A stretch of DNA of 64,000 nt, taken from assembly GCA_041648175.1 (NCBI GenBank), contig JBAZPO010000009.1:1-64000 (forward strand), given 5' to 3'. Below the pieces are notes generated by a model. It worked only from the letters and a program-made list of their open reading frames with translations. It was not told the origin of the DNA and searched no databases. This document shows, one piece after another, positions 58,777-64,000 of this stretch. Positions within the stretch are counted from its first letter, which is position 1; each line of letters opens with the position of its first letter. This DNA comes from Desulfobaccales bacterium (GTDB lineage: Bacteria > Desulfobacterota > Desulfobaccia > Desulfobaccales > 0-14-0-80-60-11). The position numbers and the translations under genes are program-made.

Positions 58777-59615
58777 AGCCCCGGCCGCCTACGGGTCGCC
58801 GCCTCATGGACCTGATGGTAAGCGTCTGGTCCGTGATCTCGGCCTTGCTGGGCATCGGCGCCCTGATTTGGATCTTATCCGGGGTGATTATCCGGGGTGT
58901 GGGGGCCTTGAATCTTGACTTTTTCACCCGGTTGCCCACCCCGCCCGGCTTGGGCGGCGGCGGCTTGGCCAACGCCCTCCTGGGGACCCTGGCCATGACC
59001 GTGGTCGCCACCCTCCTATCCGTGCCCATCGGTTTGTTGGCTGGCATCTACCTGGCGGAGTTCGGCCAGGAATCCTGGATCGCCGACCAAAGCCGGTTCT
59101 CCGCCAACGTCCTCATGGGCATGCCCTCCATCATCGTGGGGGTGTTCGCCTATACCCTGGTCGTGCTCCCCTTGGGACACTTTTCGGGGTATGCCGGCGT
59201 CGTGGCCCTGGCCATCCTCATGATACCGGTGGTCACACGGACCACCGAAGACATGCTACGCCTGGTGCCCAACACCCTGCGGGAATCAGCCCTGGCCCTG
59301 GGCGCCCCACGCTGGAAAGTCACCTTGGCGGTGGTGTTCCGGGCGGCCAAGGCCGGCTTGCTTACGGGGATTCTGCTATCCGTGGCCCGGGTCAGCGGCG
59401 AGACCGCGCCCTTGCTATTCACCGCGCTCAACAGCCCGTATTGGTTTTCTTCCCTGTCAGGCCCCACTCCCAACCTCACTGTCACCATCTTCAACTATGC
59501 CGTGTCGCCCTATGAGGATTGGCAGCGGATTGCCTGGGCGGCGTCCCTGCTGATTACGGTGTCGGTGCTAGCCTTCACCCTAGCAGCCCGTTTTGTCTTG
59601 AGGACAAAACAATAG
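58773..59615 (+). CDS. pstA: Phosphate ABC transporter permease PstA
   Basis: The 280-residue partner permease has six membrane segments. It carries LGTLAMTVVATLLSVPIGLLAGIYLAEF, GMPSIIVGVFAYTLVV, and the EAA loop RESALALGAPRWKVTLAVVFRAAKAGLLTGILLSVARVSGETAPLL. Its ATG overlaps the pstC stop by four bases, which indicates translational coupling. Confidence 0.95.
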   Translation: MKPRPPTGRRLMDLMVSVWSVISALLGIGALIWILSGVIIRGVGALNLDFFTRLPTPPGLGGGGLANALLGTLAMTVVATLLSVPIGLLAGIYLAEFGQESWIADQSRFSANVLMGMPSIIVGVFAYTLVVLPLGHFSGYAGVVALAILMIPVVTRTTEDMLRLVPNTLRESALALGAPRWKVTLAVVFRAAKAGLLTGILLSVARVSGETAPLLFTALNSPYWFSSLSGPTPNLTVTIFNYAVSPYEDWQRIAWAASLLITVSVLAFTLAARFVLRTKQ

Positions 59616-59633
59616 TAAGTTTTGGAGCCTAAG

Positions 59634-60491
59634 ATGACAAGCGATACCCTGCAACCCGAAAATCTGGCGGCGCCGTATTATGATACGGTTCCTGGAACCC
59701 CCGTTCCCAAGATTTCGGTGCGCCACCTGAATTTTTTTTATGGCGAGACCCAGGCCCTGTTTGACAACAACCTGGATATCGCCGAACATAAAGTGACGGC
59801 CATCATCGGCCCCTCCGGCTGCGGCAAATCCACCCACCTGCGGATCTATAACCGGATTTACGAACTCTATCCTGATTTCTATGCCGAGGGTCAGGTGCAG
59901 GTGAATGGCCTGGACGTCCTTTCTCCCAAGACGAATGTCATGGAACTCCGTAAGAAGGTGGGCATGGTTTTTCAACGGCCCGTCCCCTTTCCCATGTCCA
60001 TCTTCGAGAACGTGGCCTTCGGCTTAAAACAGCATTATCGCCTGAACAAGAGCGAGACCGCCGACCGGGTGGAAAAGGCCCTTAAGGGCGCGGCCATTTG
60101 GGACGAAGTCAAGGACCATCTGGATCGGCCAGGGACCTCTCTGTCCGGGGGGCAGCAGCAGCGCCTCTGTATCGCCCGGGCCATTGTGGTGGAGCCGGAG
60201 GTCCTGCTCATGGACGAACCCTGTTCTGCCATCGACCCCTTGAGCACTAACAAGATCGAAGCCCTGATCCATGAATTGAAATCCCGGTACACCATTACCA
60301 TCGTCACCCACAACATGGCCCAGGCGCTCCGGGTATCGGATTTCACCGCCTTTTTTTTCGAGGGGCATATCATCGATTTCGGCACCACCGAAGAAATCTT
60401 TGACCGGCATTCTCTGCTGGACGAGGTGCCCCCTAAGGAAAAACTGAGGGAACTCCTGGAAAATCAACCAAAATATGAAAGCCTTTCTTGA
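59634..60491 (+). CDS. pstB: Phosphate ABC transporter ATPase PstB, copy 1
   Basis: The 285-residue ATPase has Walker A IIGPSGCGKSTHLR, the Q loop VGMVFQRPVPFPMSIFENV, signature LSGGQQQRLCIARAI, Walker B EVLLMDEPCSAIDP and switch His in IVTHNMAQA. The DEPCSAIDP form is typical of PstB. The usual F/L after GKST is His. ATG at 59634 has GGAG 6 bases upstream. It drives phosphate uptake with PstCA. Confidence 0.95.
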   Translation: MTSDTLQPENLAAPYYDTVPGTPVPKISVRHLNFFYGETQALFDNNLDIAEHKVTAIIGPSGCGKSTHLRIYNRIYELYPDFYAEGQVQVNGLDVLSPKTNVMELRKKVGMVFQRPVPFPMSIFENVAFGLKQHYRLNKSETADRVEKALKGAAIWDEVKDHLDRPGTSLSGGQQQRLCIARAIVVEPEVLLMDEPCSAIDPLSTNKIEALIHELKSRYTITIVTHNMAQALRVSDFTAFFFEGHIIDFGTTEEIFDRHSLLDEVPPKEKLRELLENQPKYESLS

Positions 60492-60505
60492 TTTGCCCTA
60501 CTATA

Positions 60506-61381
60506 ATGAGCATGTTTAGTCTGGCGCAGAAAACCAGAGAAGACCAGCCCGTGGCCAACGATTCCAACCATACCAGCGCTATGGAAGACACCTTTCCGTC
60601 CGCCGTCCTGCTGAAAAGTCTGGGCCTGCCCGTCAAGCTTTCCGTCCGGCACCTGAATTTTTACTACGGCGAAACCCAGGCCCTGTTCGACAACAACCTG
60701 GATATTGCCGAACATCATGTGACCGCCATTATCGGCCCCTCTGGCTGCGGCAAGTCCACCCATCTAAGAGTTTATAACCGCATCTTTGAGCTGTACCGGG
60801 ACCAGCGCGCCGAAGGCGAAATCTGGCTGGACGGCGTCAATATCCTGGACCCCAAACAGGATGTCATGGAACTCCGCAAGAAGATCGGCATGATCTTCCA
60901 GAAACCCACGCCGTTTCCCATGAGCGTCTTTGAAAATGTCGCTTACGGCCTCAAGATGCACTACTCCTTGAGCAAGAGCGAACTGGCGGACCGGGTGGAG
61001 GATGCCTTAAAGCGTAGCGCCTTGTGGGATGAAGTCAAAGACGTCCTGCATCGCCCGGGCACCGCCCTGTCCGGCGGACAACAGCAGCGCCTCTGTATCG
61101 CCCGAACCATCGTGGTGGAGCCGGAACTCCTGCTCATGGACGAGCCCTGTTCGGCCATCGACCCCATCGGCACCGCCAAGGTGGAAGAGCTGATTAACGA
61201 ATTGAAAGCCGAATACTCCATTGTCATCGTGACCCATAACATGCAGCAGGCGGCCCGGGTCTCAGACTTCACCGCCTTTTTTTACGTCGGCAGGGTCATA
61301 GAATTCGGCACCACCCAACAAATTTTCACCAATCCCGCCAATAAGCAAACCGAGCAATACATCACCGGCCGCTTCGGTTGA
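60506..61381 (+). CDS. Phosphate ABC transporter ATPase PstB, copy 2
   Basis: The 291-residue tandem paralogue of pstB has all ATPase motifs intact: IIGPSGCGKSTHLR, IGMIFQKPTPFPMSVFENV, LSGGQQQRLCIART, LLLMDEPCSAIDP and VTHNMQQA. It has a different, longer N-terminus (about 45 residues before KLSVRHLNFYYGE) and a normal PstB C-terminus (TNPANKQTEQYITGRFG), which copy 1 lacks. The start is uncertain: ATG at 60506 or 60512 has no clear ribosome-binding site. It lies 14 bases past copy 1. No phoU follows. Confidence 0.93.
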   Translation: MSMFSLAQKTREDQPVANDSNHTSAMEDTFPSAVLLKSLGLPVKLSVRHLNFYYGETQALFDNNLDIAEHHVTAIIGPSGCGKSTHLRVYNRIFELYRDQRAEGEIWLDGVNILDPKQDVMELRKKIGMIFQKPTPFPMSVFENVAYGLKMHYSLSKSELADRVEDALKRSALWDEVKDVLHRPGTALSGGQQQRLCIARTIVVEPELLLMDEPCSAIDPIGTAKVEELINELKAEYSIVIVTHNMQQAARVSDFTAFFYVGRVIEFGTTQQIFTNPANKQTEQYITGRFG

Positions 61382-61519
61382 GCCTCCGACTGCACGATTC
61401 TCCAGCTTTCCTACCAAAAACGAAAAGCGAAAAACCCTAAACGGTATTTCCCCCACTGACTTGATTATGCTAAAAGCATTATGAGCCGATAATAACATCA
61501 TTACCGTCGGGAGCGCCCC

Positions 61520-62590
61520 ATGCCCAAAATCCTGAGAAGAATGGCCCGCAAAGCCGGCATGCCCCCCGGTTCCCTGGTGTCTCACGAGGAACCGGGACAG
61601 GCACCGGCCTGTATCACCGTCATTCGCTATAGCGACACCGACTTCGTCGAAAACGAGTTCGATGAGTTCGCCCAATGCCTGCCCCTCGACCGGAAGGAAG
61701 GCGTGACCTGGATAAATGTCAATGGCGTCTCCCATGTCAAGACTCTGGAAAAGCTGGGAGAAAGCTTCTCAATTCACCCCCTGGTGCTGGAAGACATTTT
61801 GGACGTCGAGCAGCGGCCCAAGATCGAAGACTATGACTCGTATCTCTTCATCGTCTTGAAAGCCCTCAGGCACCTCTCTGATGACCGGGAGATCGACGTC
61901 CACTCAGATCAGGTGAGCCTGATCCTGGGGTCCGATTACGTCATTTCCTTCCACGAAGACGGCGGTGATCTCTTTGCCCCCATCCGGGAACGGCTCCAAA
62001 AAGGCAAAGGCCGCACCAGAAAGCTGGGGGCCGATTACCTGGCCTATAGCATCATTGACTTGCTCGTGGATAACTATTTCGTGGCACTGGAAGCCTTCAG
62101 CGAAAAAGTGGAATATCTGGAAGATGAGGTGGTGGTTAAGCCCACACCCCAAACCCTGCGCGCGGTGCACCGCTTCAAGAATGACATGATCATGTTGCGT
62201 AAGTCCCTGTGGCCTTTGCGGGAAGTGATCTCCCGGCTGGAGCGGCGCGAATCGCCCCTGATCAGCGAAAATCTCACCATGTTCCTCAAGGACGTTTACG
62301 ACCACACCATCATCGCCATTGAGACGGTGGAGACCTACCGGGATATCCTGTCGGGGATGCTGGATATTTACCTCTCCTCCATGAGCAACCGCCTCAACGA
62401 GATCATGAAGGTGTTGACCATCATCGCCACCATCTTCATGCCCCTGACATTTATCACCGGGTTTTTCGGCATGAATTTTAAATTTATGGCCGAGTTGCAC
62501 TGGGAATACGGGCAATCGCTCTCCATACTATTGATGTTGGCGATCACGGGTGCCATGCTGTGGTACTTCCGAAGAAAGCACTGGATTTAA
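61520..62590 (+). CDS. corA: CorA-family magnesium/cobalt channel
   Basis: The product is 356 residues. A cytoplasmic alpha/beta funnel domain (1-290) with VLEDILDVEQRPKIEDYDSYLFIVLK is followed by the long stalk helix and two C-terminal membrane segments. The selectivity motif is in FITGFFGMNFKFM (GMN) and the terminus is WYFRRKHWI. It conducts Mg2+ (or Co2+/Ni2+) as a pentamer. It is 138 bases after pstB copy 2 and presumably has its own promoter. Confidence 0.94.
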   Translation: MPKILRRMARKAGMPPGSLVSHEEPGQAPACITVIRYSDTDFVENEFDEFAQCLPLDRKEGVTWINVNGVSHVKTLEKLGESFSIHPLVLEDILDVEQRPKIEDYDSYLFIVLKALRHLSDDREIDVHSDQVSLILGSDYVISFHEDGGDLFAPIRERLQKGKGRTRKLGADYLAYSIIDLLVDNYFVALEAFSEKVEYLEDEVVVKPTPQTLRAVHRFKNDMIMLRKSLWPLREVISRLERRESPLISENLTMFLKDVYDHTIIAIETVETYRDILSGMLDIYLSSMSNRLNEIMKVLTIIATIFMPLTFITGFFGMNFKFMAELHWEYGQSLSILLMLAITGAMLWYFRRKHWI

Positions 62591-62882
62591 GCGCCGCTGT
62601 GGGCTCAAACAGCGATGCTTTCTCCTGCCTGTAGGGGCGGGGTCTCCCCGCCCTGGGTTAGATTTAAGGGGATTTAAAGATCAACGCTCACCCTGAATTT
62701 CCAGCCAAGGCGGCGCCTCCGGGACATATGCCAGGTCTTCATTCCCCCTTGCTTCCCGGAGGTAACATCCCTATAATGAGATAAATTTCATTTACAAGCG
62801 GCACCGGAGGCACCAGTTCTGACCAACCCGGCCTCCCATCTGGGGGGCATTTCCGGGCCCCGGCCTTCAAAAGGCTCATCGA

Positions 62883-63719
62883 GTGAAAAAGCTCTATGAC
62901 CAGCGGGAGGTGTCCAAGCTCACCGGCATCTCCGAAAGCCAGATTCGCTACTGGGACCGGCAAGGTCTCATCACCCATCTGGAAAAAGACCGGGGCCGCC
63001 TCTGGTTCGACTTCCAGAGCCTGGTGGCCTTCCGCACGGTCAGGGATTTGCGCCTGCAGGGCGTGTCTCTCCGCAAGATCAGGAATTGCGTGGAAAAACT
63101 ACGCAAAATCATGCCCGGCCTCAAACAGCCCCTGTCTGAGGTCCGGATCTCCTTGGTCCAGGATCAACTCGTGCTGGGCAAAAACCGCCGCCGCTTTACC
63201 CCGGAAGGCCAGTTATTCATGGATTTTGCCGGGGAGGAGATCGCCAAGGTGACCCGGGCTACGGAAGCCTCCGACGAGCTCTTCTTTCAAGCCCTGGAAG
63301 ATGAAGACGCCGGACGGCTGAGCGAAGCCCGGGAAAAATATGAAAAGATCGTGGCGATGACCCCGGACCATGTGGACGCCTTGGTGAACCTGGGCACCAT
63401 CCTCTTTTTGTCGGATGCCGAAACCGCCGCAGCCTCCCGCTACCTTCAGGCCCTGGCCATCAACCCGGATCACGTCGAAGGCAACTACAACCTGGCCAAT
63501 CTCCTGGAAGGGCAGGGGGAACTGGATGCCGCGGTACTTTTTTATAAAAAGGCCGTCCAGGCCGAACCGGATTTTGCCGACGCCCACTTCAATCTGGCCA
63601 TGGTCTTGGAGGCCCTGGGAAACGCCGCCCGGGCCCGGGAACACTGGCTGCGCTACCTGGATCTGGACCCCGAAAGCAAATGGGTGGATTTCATCAAACG
63701 GCGCCTGGACGAACCCTGA
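62883..63719 (+). CDS. MerR-type regulator with C-terminal TPR domain
   Basis: The product is 278 residues. An N-terminal MerR helix-turn-helix (LYDQREVSKLTGISESQIRYWDRQGLI, wing RLWFDFQSLVAFRTVRDL) is followed by a linker and at least three TPR repeats (about 130-278: ARGLSEAREKYEKI-like, VDALVNLGTILF, VEGNYNLANLLEGQGELDAAV, ADAHFNLAMVLEALG). It should bind DNA and interact with a partner through the TPRs rather than sense a metal, as MerR Cys residues are absent. GTG start at 62883. No target can be named. Confidence 0.85.
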   Translation: MKKLYDQREVSKLTGISESQIRYWDRQGLITHLEKDRGRLWFDFQSLVAFRTVRDLRLQGVSLRKIRNCVEKLRKIMPGLKQPLSEVRISLVQDQLVLGKNRRRFTPEGQLFMDFAGEEIAKVTRATEASDELFFQALEDEDAGRLSEAREKYEKIVAMTPDHVDALVNLGTILFLSDAETAAASRYLQALAINPDHVEGNYNLANLLEGQGELDAAVLFYKKAVQAEPDFADAHFNLAMVLEALGNAARAREHWLRYLDLDPESKWVDFIKRRLDEP

Positions 63720-63801
63720 TCTTTCCAGGACAGTATTTATCGGGGGGAACCTGTGTGTCATCCCTCAAGGGGCAAGGCCTCTCTCGATTTTCTCAAGGCA
63801 T

Positions 63802-64000
63802 ATGGCTGCCGAACCCAAAGATAGGCCAGTCCTCACCCTGAAACGGGCCTACGCGCCACCCTCCCCGGCAGACGGCTTCCGGGTCCTGGTGGAGCGCCTC
63901 TGGCCTCGGGGCCTGACGAAAGCCGACGCGGCCCTGGACCTGTGGCTCAAAGAGATCGCCCCCAGCCCCGAGCTGCGCCAGTGGTTCGCACACGATCCGA
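63802..64000 (+). CDS. DUF488 family protein, truncated by window end
   Basis: The frame starts at ATG 63802 and is open to the window end (66 residues visible). LKRAYAPPSPADGFRVLVERLWPRGLTKADAALDLWLKEIAPSPELRQWF is the standard N-terminal part of DUF488/YeaO-like proteins (VDRLWPRG signature, here VERLWPRG). Function unknown in the family. Confidence 0.88.
   Translation, partial: MAAEPKDRPVLTLKRAYAPPSPADGFRVLVERLWPRGLTKADAALDLWLKEIAPSPELRQWFAHDP

Overview
The window is a high-G+C chromosomal segment, most likely from a Desulfobacterota (former Deltaproteobacteria) anaerobe. This is inferred from the gene mix: Flp/Tad pilus genes under a c-di-GMP riboswitch, an NtrC-type regulator, a polyferredoxin-like protein, a CCG-domain Fe-S protein, System II cytochrome c assembly (ResB/ResC), a PEP-CTERM-like exported protein, and many palindromic intergenic repeats. 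No rRNA, tRNA or CRISPR array was seen, and the genus cannot be fixed from sequence alone.

Layout. 0-2 kb: end of an Flp pilus locus on the minus strand (partial gene, cpaB, flp pilin) with a GEMM-I riboswitch upstream of the pilin. 2-10 kb: AAA ATPase, FAD oxidoreductase, GT87 membrane protein, ferredoxin with a zinc-ribbon partner, DUF1622 protein, GT9 heptosyltransferase, then a candidate structured RNA. 10-18 kb: NagZ, a LutA-like protein, an NtrC-type regulator, a lower-G+C HEPN-like gene and a REP/RAYT island (truncated and complete transposase copies), then a spermidine-synthase-like membrane protein. 18-20.7 kb: small membrane protein, HU/IHF protein, SRP RNA, flavodoxin-fold quinone reductase, unknown helical protein.

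20.8-26.3 kb: a minus-strand cluster RibD_C reductase / BchC-like dehydrogenase / QueD-like protein lacking its catalytic Cys / GT4 glycosyltransferase / methyltransferase / HAD phosphatase. This is my best candidate for an undescribed pathway, possibly making a glycosylated, methylated pterin-like compound. 26.8-30.8 kb: ndk, an EF-G paralogue, a phosphoesterase, and two small paralogous proteins. 31-33 kb: PEP-CTERM-like protein with upstream poly-C tracts. 33-39.4 kb: soluble histidine kinase, the pabA-pabB-pabC set for p-aminobenzoate, a HIT protein and threonine ammonia-lyase. 39.9-41.8 kb: a strongly A+T-rich two-gene island. 42.9-53.7 kb: aminotransferase, DciA-like protein, response regulator, GT39, LD-carboxypeptidase, resB-resC, GcvH-like protein, Usp, thioredoxin-like protein, PAS protein. 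53.7-61.4 kb: phosphate regulon phoB-phoR-[Pho box]-pstS-pstC-pstA-pstB-pstB2. It ends with CorA, a MerR-TPR protein and a partial DUF488 gene.

The intergenic space carries four visible repeat systems. They are 100-185 bp MITE-like elements ending in TATAGCGTTTGCC, REP palindromes linked to the RAYT, CCCCTCTCCC palindromes (some inside reading frames), and short GAAAAC-type minisatellites placed just before start codons.
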